Origin: Lawsonibacter sp. | GTDB taxonomy: Bacteria; Bacillota; Clostridia; Oscillospirales; Oscillospiraceae | Direction of reading: 5' to 3' | Length of the DNA: 64,000 bases | Assembly (NCBI GenBank): GCA_022791995.1 | Contig: JAAWAD010000014.1 | Span: 1 to 64,000, forward strand | Shown: piece after piece, positions 34,245-43,554 of the stretch | Position numbering within the stretch: position 1 is the first letter of the stretch | How the letters are laid out: each line of letters starts with the position of its first letter | Program-made: the position numbers and the translations under genes | Notes under the pieces: model-generated | The model's database searches: none | What the model saw: the letters and a program-made list of their open reading frames with translations, nothing else | What the model was told of the DNA's origin: nothing

Positions 34245-34829
34245 TCAGCCGTCCTCATTTTCTAGGAAATAGGAGGCTTCCATGTCGGCGGTGGTCAGAG
34301 CGAAGGCCAAAGGATACTTTTGGAGGGCCTGCCCCACCGTGCGGCTGTCCTCCCAGCCGGAAAAGCCCATATGCCAGCGGATTGCCATGGCCTCCTCCCG
34401 GGTGAGGCGGATGAAGCCATTGACGATGTACACACTTTTCTCCCCGTGACCATAGGGGAGGGGGTCATCGAAGGAGTAGGAGGGGACCGACTGCCACTTG
34501 CCGCTCTCGTCCTTCACATTGCGGGTCCCCTTTTTATAGCAGTTGACCTTGCAGATGTCGTGGAGTAAGGCGACAATGGCAATGGACTCGTCGCTGTACT
34601 CCAGGCCGTACAGCTCTTGGACCCGCTCCCGCTGAAGGTAGTCTACCAGGCAGTGGTATACGTTCAGGCTGTGCTCGCACAGACCTCCCTCGTAGGCTCC
34701 GTGGTAGCGGGTGGAGGCGGGGGCGGTGAAAAAGTCGCTCTTATGCTCCAGATAGTCCAGTAGTTTGTCCGCGCCGTCCCGGGTTATGTTTGCCTTAAAA
34801 ATTTCAATAAATTCCTCTTTGCAGGACAT
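34245..34829 (-). CDS. HD-domain phosphohydrolase
   Basis: The product is 194 aa. YEGGLCEHSLNVY supplies the first His, VALLHDICK the HD pair, and HGEKSVYIV and RWHMGF later ligands. This is the metal-dependent HD fold of the YfbR/cyclic-nucleotide-hydrolase type, but the substrate is unknown. It lies 18 bp before the deacetylase on the same strand with AAAGGGAGG upstream. Confidence 0.88.
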   Translation of the reverse strand: MSCKEEFIEIFKANITRDGADKLLDYLEHKSDFFTAPASTRYHGAYEGGLCEHSLNVYHCLVDYLQRERVQELYGLEYSDESIAIVALLHDICKVNCYKKGTRNVKDESGKWQSVPSYSFDDPLPYGHGEKSVYIVNGFIRLTREEAMAIRWHMGFSGWEDSRTVGQALQKYPLAFALTTADMEASYFLENEDG

Positions 34830-34855
34830 AAAATCCTCCCTTTCTTAAAAACCAC

Positions 34856-35143
34856 CTAGGGCTGATTCAAAACGGCAGCCTGCTCCTCCAGCCAGGCGGC
34901 GGCGCTGGCCAGCCCCTCCTCACTGAGGGGGAAGGAGGCGGTGGCGATGATTTCACTCAGTGCCTTGGTCAGCGGTCCCCGCCACAGCTCCGCCTCCAGG
35001 ACGGTGTCGGGTTGCCCCTCCTCCGGGGTTTCCTGTTTCACAGGCTGGAGGAAGAAACGGGCCTGCCCCAGGCTCCCGTACCAGGTATTTCCGTTTTCCC
35101 AAAAGAGCAGGGTGGGGATAAAAATTGCGGTATGTTGTTCCAT
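34856..35143 (-). CDS. Small protein of unknown function
   Basis: The product is 95 aa. No family is recognised. The N-terminus reads FIPTLLFWENGNTWYGSLGQARFFL, suggesting beta strands with aromatic residues, and the C-terminal half is amphipathic helix. It is acidic with no signal peptide. It is 26 bp upstream of the HD gene with a GGGAGGTTCT ribosome site, so it is likely a real first gene of that unit. Confidence 0.65.
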   Translation of the reverse strand: MEQHTAIFIPTLLFWENGNTWYGSLGQARFFLQPVKQETPEEGQPDTVLEAELWRGPLTKALSEIIATASFPLSEEGLASAAAWLEEQAAVLNQP

Positions 35144-35201
35144 AGACAGAACCTCCCAGACCTATTATGCCAGAAAAAAGGGGCAGTGTAAAGGGGTTTC
35201 T

Positions 35202-35930
35202 TTACCGACCCGGCGGAAGAGAGGTATACAGCGCTCCCCGTTCCGGGGCAGTGTCCCGCAGCTGCATCAGCTGCTCTACAGTGACAAAGCAGTACCCCCG
35301 GGCCAGCAGGGTATCGACAATGCGCAGGGCAGCGTCCACAGAGCTGTCATAGATATCGTGCATCAGAATGATGTCCCCATCCTCAGCCTGCTCGGTTACT
35401 GTGGCTACAATCCGGTTTACGTCACTGTCCTTCCAGTCCTCCGGGTCTACCGACCAGAGAATCAGGGGGCCGTCCGCCCACTGTCGCGCAGTGGCGTCCA
35501 CAATGCCATAGGGAGGACGCAGCCAGAAGTCGCGGCTGCCCAGGATGTCTGCCAGAAGGGCCCGGGTTTTGCCCACCTGGAGGTCAAAGTCCCTGTGGGA
35601 CAGCTCTGTCACCTGGATGTGGTCAAAGGTGTGAACCCCGATCTGATGTCCGGCGGCAGCCATCTCCTGAATCAGGGACTCGCTGCCCGGAATGCGGCTG
35701 CCTACCAGAAAGAAGGTAGCGGGGACCTCTCGAAGGGCCAATCCCTCCAGCAGACGGCCAGTGGTGGAATTGCGGGGGCCGTCGTCAAAGGTGAGGGCTA
35801 CCAGAGGGGGTTTCTGGCTGATCTCCATCACAGCGCCCCCTCCCACTGTCTGTTCCAGACGGACCGCAGGTCCAATGGCTGCGGCCATACAGAGAATCCC
35901 CAGCAGAAGCAGCTTTTTTTTCAACCCCAT
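35202..35930 (-). CDS. Secreted polysaccharide deacetylase (NodB family)
   Basis: The start is ATG 35930 behind GGAAGGGAG; a TTG 15 bases upstream is less likely. The product is 242 aa. The N-terminus (MGLKKKLLLLGILCMAAAIG) is a signal peptide or anchor. The CE4 motifs are TFDDGPR, HTFDH (motif 2) and RPPYG (motif 3); VDPEDW and ILMHDI follow. It probably deacetylates peptidoglycan or another surface glycan and is a second copy near the 33-kb deacetylase, though not its close duplicate. Confidence 0.93.
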   Translation of the reverse strand: MGLKKKLLLLGILCMAAAIGPAVRLEQTVGGGAVMEISQKPPLVALTFDDGPRNSTTGRLLEGLALREVPATFFLVGSRIPGSESLIQEMAAAGHQIGVHTFDHIQVTELSHRDFDLQVGKTRALLADILGSRDFWLRPPYGIVDATARQWADGPLILWSVDPEDWKDSDVNRIVATVTEQAEDGDIILMHDIYDSSVDAALRIVDTLLARGYCFVTVEQLMQLRDTAPERGALYTSLPPGR

Positions 35931-36043
35931 CCCGCTCCCTTCCAAAAAAACGTTTGGTCTCAGTATGGGAAGAACTCCAGGTTTTTTATCATGTAATTTC
36001 TGTAAAGCTGAAAGTATTTTTCCACACAGAAGGAGGGTGAAGA

Positions 36044-36059
36044 ACAGAACCTGTTCTGT
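36044..36059. promoter_or_regulatory. Palindrome in the deacetylase/glnS divergent region
   Basis: ACAGAAC and GTTCTGT are perfect 7-base arms around CT. It lies 12 bases upstream of the glnS -35. It could be a regulator site; the half-site spacing does not match the LexA/DinR box. Confidence 0.45.
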
Positions 36060-36070
36060 AACATTAGGAC

Positions 36071-36100
36071 TTGCATTTTAGGTCGGTTCTGGTGTAAAAT
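36071..36100 (+). promoter_or_regulatory. Promoter of glnS
   Basis: TTGCAT (36071-36076), 18-bp spacer, TAAAAT (36095-36100). The leader is too short for a T-box. Confidence 0.65.
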
Positions 36101-36162
36101 ACGGTCTATGGACGGCGGACGGAGGCAGAGCTTCTGTCCGCAGAGAAATGGGAGGAGACGCT

Positions 36163-37857
36163 ATGTTGGAAGAGAGCAAAACCGAGGCCCTGGAGAGCCA
36201 GAATTTTATTCACCAGTTTATTCAGGAGGACATTGCCCCTGGGGGCCGTTTTGCCGGAATGCAGGTCCACACCCGGTTTCCGCCGGAGCCAAACGGCTAC
36301 CTCCATATTGGCCACTGCAAGGCGCTGATTATTGACTTTGGTTCCGCGGAAAAGTTCGGCGGCATTTGCAACCTGCGCATGGACGACACTAACCCCGCCA
36401 AGGAGGACACCGAGTTTGTGGATGCCATCCAAGAGGACATCCACTGGCTGGGCTTCGACTGGGGGGACCGTTTTTTCTATGGCAGCGACTACTTTGAAAA
36501 GACCTATGAGCTAGCTATTGGCCTGATTAAAAAGGGACTGGCCTATGTGTGCGAGCTTACCCCGGAACAGTTCCGGGAGTACCGGGGGGACGTGGGCACC
36601 CCCGCCCGCTCCCCCTGGCGGGACAGGCCTGTGGAGGAGAGCCTGGATCTCTTCCAGCGGATGAAGAACGGGGAGTTCCCCGAGGGGAAGTACACCCTCC
36701 GGGCCAAAATCGACTTGGCCAGCGGTAACTTCAATATGCGGGACCCGGTGCTCTACCGCATTCGGTATATCGAGCACCACCGCCAGGGAACCAAGTGGTG
36801 CATCTTCCCCATGTATGATTTTGCCCACCCCATCCAGGACGCTCTGGAGGGCATCACCCACTCCCTGTGCTCCCTGGAGTATGAGGACCACCGGCCTCTG
36901 TACGACTGGGTCATCCAGAACACCGACGTGCCCTCCCAGCCCCGTCAGATTGAGTTTGCCCGCCTGGGCATCAATTACACGGTGATGTCCAAGCGGAAGC
37001 TGCGGAAGCTGGTGGAGGAGAAGTATGTCTCCGGCTGGGACGATCCCCGTATGCCCACCCTGTGCGGCCTGCGTCGCCGGGGCTATACTCCCGCTGCCAT
37101 TCGGAGCTTCTGTGACCGGATCGGCGTAGCTAAAAATACCTCCACGGTGGAATACGGCTTTTTGGAGCACTGTCTGCGTGAGGACCTGAACGCCCACGCC
37201 CGGCGTGCTATGGCGGTGCTACGTCCGGTGAAGCTGGTGATTACCAATTACCCCACCGGTCAGACCGAGATGCTTACCGTAGAGAACAATCCTGTGGATC
37301 CCGCTGCCGGAACCAGAGAGGTAGCGTTCTCCCGGGAGCTGTGGGTGGAGGCGGATGACTTTTTGCCCGAGCCTGTGCCCAAGTACAAGCGGCTGTACCC
37401 AGGTGGCCCGGAGTGCCGCCTGAAGGGGGCCTACCTCATCAAATGTGTGGGCTATGAGACCGACGAGGCAGGCAATGTCACCGAGATTGCCGCTGAATAC
37501 GACCCGGACAGCCGGGGCGGTGACCCCGCCGACGGGCGGAAGGTGAAGGGAGCCACGATCCACTGGGTGGACGCCTCCACCGCCGTAGACGCCGAAGTGC
37601 GCCTGTACGACAACCTGTTCTCCGATTCCGACCCCGATGGAGGAGAGAAGGACTTCCTGGACTGCCTCAACCCTGGCTCCCTAGAGGTGCTTACCGGCTG
37701 CAAGCTGGAGGCCTCCCTGGCCACCGCTCAGCCGTCGGACCGCTTCCAGTTTCTCCGCCTGGGCTACTTCTGCGCCGACTCCAAGGATTCCAAGCCCGGG
37801 GCCCCGGTGTTCAACCGGGCAGTCAGCCTGAAGGACAGCTTCAAACCGGGCAAATAA
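36163..37857 (+). CDS. glnS: Glutamine--tRNA ligase
   Basis: The product is 564 aa; ATG 36163 has GGAGGAGACG upstream. It charges tRNA-Gln with glutamine. PPEPNGYLHIGHCKA contains the class I HIGH motif (near residue 48), RMDDTNP and GFDWG follow, and VMSKRKL is the KMSKS-loop variant of GlnRS. The C-terminal half is the two-barrel anticodon-binding domain. Many Clostridia form Gln-tRNA with GatCAB instead, so a full-length GlnRS is notable but normal for this family. Confidence 0.97.
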   Translation: MLEESKTEALESQNFIHQFIQEDIAPGGRFAGMQVHTRFPPEPNGYLHIGHCKALIIDFGSAEKFGGICNLRMDDTNPAKEDTEFVDAIQEDIHWLGFDWGDRFFYGSDYFEKTYELAIGLIKKGLAYVCELTPEQFREYRGDVGTPARSPWRDRPVEESLDLFQRMKNGEFPEGKYTLRAKIDLASGNFNMRDPVLYRIRYIEHHRQGTKWCIFPMYDFAHPIQDALEGITHSLCSLEYEDHRPLYDWVIQNTDVPSQPRQIEFARLGINYTVMSKRKLRKLVEEKYVSGWDDPRMPTLCGLRRRGYTPAAIRSFCDRIGVAKNTSTVEYGFLEHCLREDLNAHARRAMAVLRPVKLVITNYPTGQTEMLTVENNPVDPAAGTREVAFSRELWVEADDFLPEPVPKYKRLYPGGPECRLKGAYLIKCVGYETDEAGNVTEIAAEYDPDSRGGDPADGRKVKGATIHWVDASTAVDAEVRLYDNLFSDSDPDGGEKDFLDCLNPGSLEVLTGCKLEASLATAQPSDRFQFLRLGYFCADSKDSKPGAPVFNRAVSLKDSFKPGK

Positions 37858-37864
37858 AAAAGCA

Positions 37865-37892
37865 CAGGGGCCGCCCATTCGGGCGGCCCCTG
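37865..37892. terminator. Bidirectional terminator between glnS and pfkA
   Basis: CAGGGGCCGCCC (37865-37876), loop ATTC, and the perfect complement 37881-37892. AAAAAAGCA before it supplies a U-tract for transcripts coming from the minus strand. Confidence 0.9.
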
Positions 37893-37916
37893 CTGTCACT
37901 TTGACAGGCCGTCGCG

Positions 37917-39002
37917 TCAGTCGTCGCCGAAGCTGATGCCCAAAAGGCGGGCCTCAGTAATGATGTCGGACTTAGGGTCGATGGTCTTCAGCTTGCCGGC
38001 CACCTCCTTCAGGGGGACGGAGGTAATCACGTGGTTTTGGATGACCACCATGTTGCCATATTCCCCCTTGGAGATCATCAGCGCCGCCGTGGTGCCCAGG
38101 CGGGAGGAGAGAACCCGGTCATAGGCGCAGGGAGTGCCGCCCCGCTGCATGTGCCCGGGGACGGTGACCCGCACCTCCTTGCCGGTCTTCTTCATGATTT
38201 TGTCGGCGATGGCGTAGGAGACGGAGGGGTACTTCTCCAGCAGCTCCTCCATATGTTTTTTGTACTCCTTTTTGGACATCTCCGCCTCTTTTTGAGACAG
38301 CGCGCCCTCTGCCACGGCCAGAATCGTAAAGCGGTTGCCCGAGGAGGCACGCTGGCGGATCTTTGCCAGTACCGAGTCGATGTTGTAGGGGATTTCAGGG
38401 ATAAGAATGATGTCGGCACCGCCGGCGATTCCTGCATTCAGAGTGAGCCAGCCCGCCTTATGCCCCATGATCTCCACCATGAACACCCGGTTGTGGGAAG
38501 CGGCGGTGGTGTGGATGCAGTCGATGACCTCAGTCGCCAGGGAGATGGCGCTCTGAAAGCCAAAGGTGGTGTCCGTGCCCCATAGATCGTTGTCAATGGT
38601 TTTGGGAAGGCCGATGACATTCAGCCCCTCCTCGCTGAGGAGGTTGGCGGTCTTTTGGCTGCCGTTGCCCCCCAATACCACCAGGCAGTCCAGGCGGAGC
38701 CGGCGGTAGGTGTATTTCATGGCCTCCACCTTGTCCAGACCGTTCTCGTCGGGTACGCGCATCAGCTTGAAGGGCTGGCGGCTGGAGCCCAGAATGGTGC
38801 CGCCCCGGGTGAGAAGACCCGTGAAGTCAATGGGGTTCAGCTTTTTGTAGTCCTCATAGATCAGGCCCTTGTAGCCGTCCAGAAAACCGATGATCTCTAC
38901 CTCGTTGCCATAGATGTTGTAGAGCCCCTTGGCGACGCCCCGCATGGTGGCATTGAGCGCCTGACAGTCCCCGCCGCTGGTGAGAAGTCCGATTCGTTTC
39001 AT
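37917..39002 (-). CDS. pfkA: 6-phosphofructokinase (group III type)
   Basis: The product is 361 aa, starting at 39002 behind GAAAGGAG; the open frame runs further 5' through the metK leader without support. It phosphorylates fructose-6-P. GLLTSGGDCQALNA is the N-terminus, GGNGS (111-115) the nucleotide site, PKTIDND (catalytic Asp; Lys134) and MVEIMGHKAGWL the substrate site. Gly at the 104-equivalent suggests ATP as donor, while Lys at the 124-equivalent (PKTIDND rather than PGTIDND) is typical of group III and pyrophosphate enzymes. The donor should therefore be tested. The length (361) also fits the longer group III. Confidence 0.93.
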   Translation of the reverse strand: MKRIGLLTSGGDCQALNATMRGVAKGLYNIYGNEVEIIGFLDGYKGLIYEDYKKLNPIDFTGLLTRGGTILGSSRQPFKLMRVPDENGLDKVEAMKYTYRRLRLDCLVVLGGNGSQKTANLLSEEGLNVIGLPKTIDNDLWGTDTTFGFQSAISLATEVIDCIHTTAASHNRVFMVEIMGHKAGWLTLNAGIAGGADIILIPEIPYNIDSVLAKIRQRASSGNRFTILAVAEGALSQKEAEMSKKEYKKHMEELLEKYPSVSYAIADKIMKKTGKEVRVTVPGHMQRGGTPCAYDRVLSSRLGTTAALMISKGEYGNMVVIQNHVITSVPLKEVAGKLKTIDPKSDIITEARLLGISFGDD

Positions 39003-39096
39003 GTTGACAGCTCCTTTCGTATCATAGCTATGGAATATTGTACCACAAAAGGAGGGGAATGGAACGGGTAATTCTTTGATAAATCGAAAATTTTTC

Positions 39097-39124
39097 TTGA
39101 CAACCCTGGCAGGGCTGGTATAAT
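39097..39124 (+). promoter_or_regulatory. Promoter of metK
   Basis: TTGACA (39097-39102), 16-bp spacer, TATAAT (39119-39124), both consensus. Confidence 0.88.
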
Positions 39125-39146
39125 AGAAAGCGGAAAAGTGAATAGC

Positions 39147-39250
39147 CTTATCAAGAGTGGTGGAGGGACCGGCCCTATGATACCACGGCAACCTGCCTGA
39201 CAGGCAAGGTGCCAAATCCGGCGGTGGTGTATCGCAAGATGAGGATGCTC
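39147..39250 (+). ncRNA. SAM-I riboswitch (S-box)
   Basis: CTTATCAAGAGTGG, GGAGGGACCGGCCC, ATGATACCACGGCAACC, GGTGCCAAATCC and GATGAGGA occur in the canonical order. SAM binding should promote the terminator at 39259 and lower metK expression. Confidence 0.96.
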
Positions 39251-39258
39251 TATAATCG

Positions 39259-39289
39259 AAACGCTCCGCCGCTGGTGGAGCGTTTTTCA
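39259..39289 (+). terminator. Terminator of the SAM riboswitch
   Basis: AAACGCTCC (39259-39267) pairs with GGAGCGTTT (39277-39285) and the run TTTTT (39283-39287). Confidence 0.92.
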
Positions 39290-39352
39290 TCCCCATCCCG
39301 CCGTTTTCCCCGAAAACGGCGCAGCTGAAGCAACAGAAAGGAAGGAATCAGA

Positions 39353-40537
39353 ATGGCAAAGCGACTTTTTACCTCAGAATCCGTGACGGAGGGCCATCCC
39401 GACAAGATCTGCGATCAGATCTCTGATGCGGTGTTGGACGCAATCCTGGAGAAGGACAGTATGGCTCGGGTGGCCTGTGAGACCACTGTGACCACCGGGC
39501 TGGTCCATGTTATGGGAGAGATTACCACCTCCTGCTATGTGGACATTGCCAAGATTGCCCGGAATGTGGTGAAGGACATCGGCTATGACCAGGCCAGTGC
39601 CGGCTTTGACGGGAACACCTGCGGTGTGCTCACCTCCATCGACGAGCAGTCTCCCGACATTGCCCTGGGCGTAGACAAGTGCCTGGAGGCCAAGGAGGGG
39701 GCCCAGGACGACGGACTGGACAACGGCGCCGGTGACCAGGGCATGATGTTCGGCTACGCCTGCGACGAGACCCCAGAGAAGATGCCGCTGCCCATCTCCC
39801 TGGCCCACAAGCTGGCCCGCCGTCTGGCCCAGGTGCGCCGGGAGGGTCTGGTGGACTATCTGCGTCCCGACGGTAAGACCCAGGTTACGGTGGAGTACAA
39901 TGAGGACAATACCCCCAAACGCATTGATGCGGTGGTCGTTTCCACCCAGCACACCGAGGCGGCGGAGCTGGACCAGATCCGCCGGGATATGATTGCACTG
40001 GTGATTCAACCCATCCTGCCTGCCGGTTTGATGGATGGCGAGACGAAGATTTATGTCAATCCAACCGGTCGCTTTGTGGTAGGAGGGCCTCAGGGAGATT
40101 CGGGTCTGACCGGGCGGAAAATCATTGTGGATACATACGGCGGCAGCGCGCCCCACGGCGGCGGCGCTTTCTCCGGCAAGGATCCCACCAAAGTGGACCG
40201 CTCCGCGGCCTACGCCGCCCGCTGGGTGGCCAAGAATGTGGTGGCTGCCGGTCTGTCCAAGCGGTGCCAGGTCCAGCTGGCCTATGCCATCGGTGTGGCA
40301 AAGCCGGTCTCAGTACGGGTGGATACCTTTGGCACGGGTATAGTCTCCGACGCCAAGCTGGAGGAGGCGGTGGAGCGGACCTTTGATCTGCGCCCTGCTG
40401 CCATCATCCGGGACCTGAACCTGCGCCGGCCCATCTATCGTCAGCTGGCCGCCTATGGCCATTTTGGCCGGGATGACCTGGATCTGACCTGGGAGCGAAC
40501 AGACCGGGTGGAGGCGCTGAAGGCGAACCTTACATAA
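39353..40537 (+). CDS. metK: S-adenosylmethionine synthetase
   Basis: The product is 394 aa. It makes SAM from methionine and [27 protein letters not shown] is the N-terminal signature (only partly quoted by motif: GHPDK), [12 protein letters not shown] and [22 protein letters not shown] the two active-site loops. GGGCCT-like regulatory context is supplied by the SAM-I riboswitch upstream, giving feedback control by the product. Confidence 0.98.
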   Translation: MAKRLFTSESVTEGHPDKICDQISDAVLDAILEKDSMARVACETTVTTGLVHVMGEITTSCYVDIAKIARNVVKDIGYDQASAGFDGNTCGVLTSIDEQSPDIALGVDKCLEAKEGAQDDGLDNGAGDQGMMFGYACDETPEKMPLPISLAHKLARRLAQVRREGLVDYLRPDGKTQVTVEYNEDNTPKRIDAVVVSTQHTEAAELDQIRRDMIALVIQPILPAGLMDGETKIYVNPTGRFVVGGPQGDSGLTGRKIIVDTYGGSAPHGGGAFSGKDPTKVDRSAAYAARWVAKNVVAAGLSKRCQVQLAYAIGVAKPVSVRVDTFGTGIVSDAKLEEAVERTFDLRPAAIIRDLNLRRPIYRQLAAYGHFGRDDLDLTWERTDRVEALKANLT

Positions 40538-40548
40538 AGCAGTATGGA

Positions 40549-40590
40549 GACAGCTCCCGCCCCATTCAGGGACGGGAGCTGTCTTTTCGG
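40549..40590. terminator. Terminator after metK
   Basis: GACAGCTCCCG (40549-40559) and CGGGAGCTGTC (40573-40583) form an 11-bp stem followed by TTTTCGG. The convergent beta-galactosidase gene ends at 40592. Confidence 0.92.
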
Positions 40591-40591
40591 T

Positions 40592-43378
40592 TTATTGGCC
40601 CCCTCCGGTGAGAAGACAGCGGAAGGAGAAGGCGTGGTCCTCTTCACCGCTGACATGGAAGGCCGGATCAACGTCGGCACCCCAGCTGTCGATACCGCCC
40701 ACGCCTCGCATCGCTCCGCAGATGGTTACGACCGTGCGGACAGGCGTGGGCAGCTCCTCCTGGTGGGCGGCCTGCTCCAGCTGCTGGGGGGTGTAGGGGA
40801 TTGCAGAGAAGGAGAAGGGCCTGTCCACCCTTTCCAGAGTCAGGCAGTCCTGTCCGATATGGAGAGTGGCACGGTGCGTGTCGGTGTGGCAGCCGCACTC
40901 CTGGGGGACCAGATAGGGAGGGAGGTGGACCGGCTCCCGGTGCAGTCCGAAGCGCCCTCCTTTTTTCCGGTCTGGGTAGGTTTCTCCAGACAGACCCAGC
41001 CAGGACACCTCGTCCGCTGGCACAGGGGTGGAGAAGCGCAGGCCGAACAGAGGCAGCTGGGGGCGGCCCGCCTGTCCGCGGCAGCATACATCGACCTGCA
41101 TATAGCCCGACCCGTCCACTGTGTAGGTGACATGGGTGAGCAGGCCTGGAAGGGCCGGGGCGGTGTAGGGGTAGCGGATGGAGAGTACCGCCTCGTCCTC
41201 CCGCAGGATCTCCGCTGTGCCACAGCACTGCCAGGCATCTGCGGCGGCCCAAACGGAGCTGCGCTGGGCAAATCCATTGCCGCGATCGTTCTCCGTGGGG
41301 GCCCGCCAGTAGGCCGGACGGGGGGCCCGCCACAGCCACTCCTGGCCGTGGAGAACAAGGGAGACCGGTCCGCCCTCCGGGTAGGAGAACAGAATTTCAA
41401 AGCCTTCTCCCCGCACACCCAGCGCGCCGTCGCCGTGAACCATGCGCAGAGGAGCCCTCTTTTTCACCAGAGGAGCCGGGACGGCGGCCTCAACCTGACG
41501 GTTGGCCGTGTCCTGAGATTCCCGCTCTGCCTGGGGAGAATACCAGTAGCGCACCTCCTGCATGGCTGGTTTTTCCGTGCCGTCTGCGAAGACAATGCCG
41601 TTTCCGCTGAAAGCGTAGTCGGTCTGCCGCTCGCCAAAATCCCCGCCATAGCCTAGGACGCGCCGACCGTTGCAGTTTGTACGCCAGAGGGCCTGGTCCA
41701 TATAGTCCCAGACGAAGCCTCCCTGGTACTGGGGGAAGGTCTCGCCCAGGCGAATGTAGCGCTCCATCCCCCCCAGAGAGTTGCCCATGCTGTGCATGTA
41801 TTCGCACAGAAGGAAGGGTTTGGACGGACTGTTCTCCAAATAGTCCCGAATGGCCTCCGGCGGGGCGTACATCCGGCTCTCCACGTCGGAGATGGCATCG
41901 AAGGTCCGGTTGTGAAAGACCCCCTCATAGTGGACCAGGCGGCTTGGGTCGTTTTGGCGGAAGTACTCTGCTATGGCCAGAATATTTTCGCCGGCGTAGG
42001 ACTCGTTGCCGCAGGACCAGAAGAGGATGGATACATGGTTTTTGTCCCGCTGGAACATGGATTGGGCCCGGTCCACCACGCAGCCCCGCCACTCCGGGAG
42101 GCTTCCCGGCACATTCCAGGAGGGCTCCACCTGTCCCAGCTTTTGCCAGGAGCCGTGGCTTTCCAGGTTGGCCTCGTCCATCACATAGATACCGTTCTGG
42201 TCGCACAGGTGGTACCAGGCGGTCTGATTGGGGTAGTGACAGGTGCGGACTGCGTTGATATGGTTCCGGCGGAAGGTCTGAATGGCCGCCTCCATATCTG
42301 CCCTGCCGATGGCGCGGCCGGTTTCCGGGTTCCACTCGTGGCGGTTGACTCCCCGCAGGACGAGGCGCTCCCCATTGAGACACATCAAGCCGCCGTGCAG
42401 CTCGAACCGGCGGAAACCGATGGAGTAGGGAACAACTTCTGTGACAGTACCATCCGCCGCAGAGAGCATAAGCGTTACAGCATACAGCTCCGGTGTGTGG
42501 TGCGTCCAGGGCCGGATGTGCTCAAAACAGAAGAGCTGACTGCGCAGATAGTTCCCCTCCTGGCGGAGCTCCAGCAGACCAGCAAAGAGGATGCCCTGCG
42601 CAGGGTGGGACAGAGTGCAGTGTACTGTGGCCCCTGCTGTCTCTCCCTCCAGCAGCAGGCGGATAGACAGGGTGCCAGTGGAATTGTCCTCCTCCAGCCC
42701 GGCCTGAAGCCACAGATCTTCCAAGTGGAGTCGTGGCTTGGCATAGAGAAACACCGACCGGAATATGCCGCTGAACCGGAAGAAATCTTGGTCCTCAATC
42801 CATGCGGCACTGGAGCGCTTGTAGACCTCCACGCACAGGCGGTTGCCCCGCTCGCGGAGATAGGGGGTCAGCTCAAAGTCCGAGGGAGTAAAGCTATCCT
42901 CTGCATAGCCCACAAAGTGTCCGTTCAGCCAGAGGAAGAGGGCCTGCTCCGCCCCCTGAAAGCTGATGCAGACACGCTTTCCGCGCAGTCCGGGTGCCAG
43001 GTCGAATTCCCGGATATAGCTGCCCACGGGACAGTCCTCCCAATCGATCTCCGGGGGGCGCAGGTTGGCATGGCCGTCCCAAGGATAGAGCGTGTTAATA
43101 TACTGAATTTGTCCGAACCCTTGGGTTTCCATGTGGCCGGGGACCTGGATGGTGGAAAAGGCAGAGGTGTCGTATCCCTCCTTCCAGAAGTCCGACGGGC
43201 GGGAAGCGGGGGTGGGGCTCCAGGCGAACTGCCAGCAGCCGTCCAGGGACTGGCGCAGAGAGGTCTCTTCCCGGGCCAGCTCCTGGGGGGAGGCATAGCA
43301 CACATGGTCAGAGTGGGCGTCCAGTCGGTTTACCCGGAATACGGTGGGGTCGGTCAGCCAGTTTACATCAGCCTGCAT
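40592..43378 (-). CDS. lacZ: Beta-galactosidase, GH2 family
   Basis: The start is ATG 43378 behind AAGGAGGGCCCGAC; the longer 5' frame has no ribosome site. The product is 928 aa, a compact LacZ. Domain order is sugar-binding, immunoglobulin-like, TIM barrel, and beta-galactosidase small-chain domain. MDEANLESHG, the acid/base Glu in CGNESY (about residue 457) and the nucleophile Glu in LLCEYMHSMGNS (about 526) match E. coli E461/E537. No signal peptide is present, so it acts inside the cell on imported galactosides. No transporter is adjacent. Confidence 0.95.
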   Translation of the reverse strand: MQADVNWLTDPTVFRVNRLDAHSDHVCYASPQELAREETSLRQSLDGCWQFAWSPTPASRPSDFWKEGYDTSAFSTIQVPGHMETQGFGQIQYINTLYPWDGHANLRPPEIDWEDCPVGSYIREFDLAPGLRGKRVCISFQGAEQALFLWLNGHFVGYAEDSFTPSDFELTPYLRERGNRLCVEVYKRSSAAWIEDQDFFRFSGIFRSVFLYAKPRLHLEDLWLQAGLEEDNSTGTLSIRLLLEGETAGATVHCTLSHPAQGILFAGLLELRQEGNYLRSQLFCFEHIRPWTHHTPELYAVTLMLSAADGTVTEVVPYSIGFRRFELHGGLMCLNGERLVLRGVNRHEWNPETGRAIGRADMEAAIQTFRRNHINAVRTCHYPNQTAWYHLCDQNGIYVMDEANLESHGSWQKLGQVEPSWNVPGSLPEWRGCVVDRAQSMFQRDKNHVSILFWSCGNESYAGENILAIAEYFRQNDPSRLVHYEGVFHNRTFDAISDVESRMYAPPEAIRDYLENSPSKPFLLCEYMHSMGNSLGGMERYIRLGETFPQYQGGFVWDYMDQALWRTNCNGRRVLGYGGDFGERQTDYAFSGNGIVFADGTEKPAMQEVRYWYSPQAERESQDTANRQVEAAVPAPLVKKRAPLRMVHGDGALGVRGEGFEILFSYPEGGPVSLVLHGQEWLWRAPRPAYWRAPTENDRGNGFAQRSSVWAAADAWQCCGTAEILREDEAVLSIRYPYTAPALPGLLTHVTYTVDGSGYMQVDVCCRGQAGRPQLPLFGLRFSTPVPADEVSWLGLSGETYPDRKKGGRFGLHREPVHLPPYLVPQECGCHTDTHRATLHIGQDCLTLERVDRPFSFSAIPYTPQQLEQAAHQEELPTPVRTVVTICGAMRGVGGIDSWGADVDPAFHVSGEEDHAFSFRCLLTGGGQ

Positions 43379-43399
43379 GTCGGGCCCTCCTTGTACAAA

Positions 43400-43416
43400 A
43401 TAATGTGTTGCATTAT
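43400..43416 (-). promoter_or_regulatory. Inverted repeat upstream of lacZ
   Basis: ATAATG (43400-43405), five bases, CATTAT (43411-43416), located just upstream of the lacZ ribosome site. It could be a repressor site; the evidence is only the dyad and its position. Confidence 0.35.
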
Positions 43417-43484
43417 CTATAGGGGGATATCGGCGCACAGACGGCGGGACATAAGATGGAGATTGGATTGATTTCGGTTGCGGC

Positions 43485-43513
43485 TTGCGCCTGGTAGAAA
43501 AGTAGTATATACT
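43485..43513 (+). promoter_or_regulatory. Promoter of the hscC operon
   Basis: TTGCGC (43485-43490), 17-bp spacer, TATACT (43508-43513). No CIRCE element or heat-shock operator is visible. Confidence 0.65.
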
Positions 43514-43554
43514 ATGGACAGGAATTTGGAGCAGAAGCCAAGGGGGTATTCTGT

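Noticed and set aside
36044..36059. LexA/DinR box
   Set aside because: Half-sites GAAC and GTTC are separated by two bases, not four.
39003..39296. N-terminal extension of phosphofructokinase through the metK leader
   Set aside because: The extra residues come from the antisense of the SAM riboswitch and promoter; ATG 39002 has GAAAGGAG and the family N-terminus.
41792..43471. A 559-codon open frame opposite the beta-galactosidase
   Set aside because: It is a mirror of the lacZ codon pattern; catalytic motifs are on the other strand.
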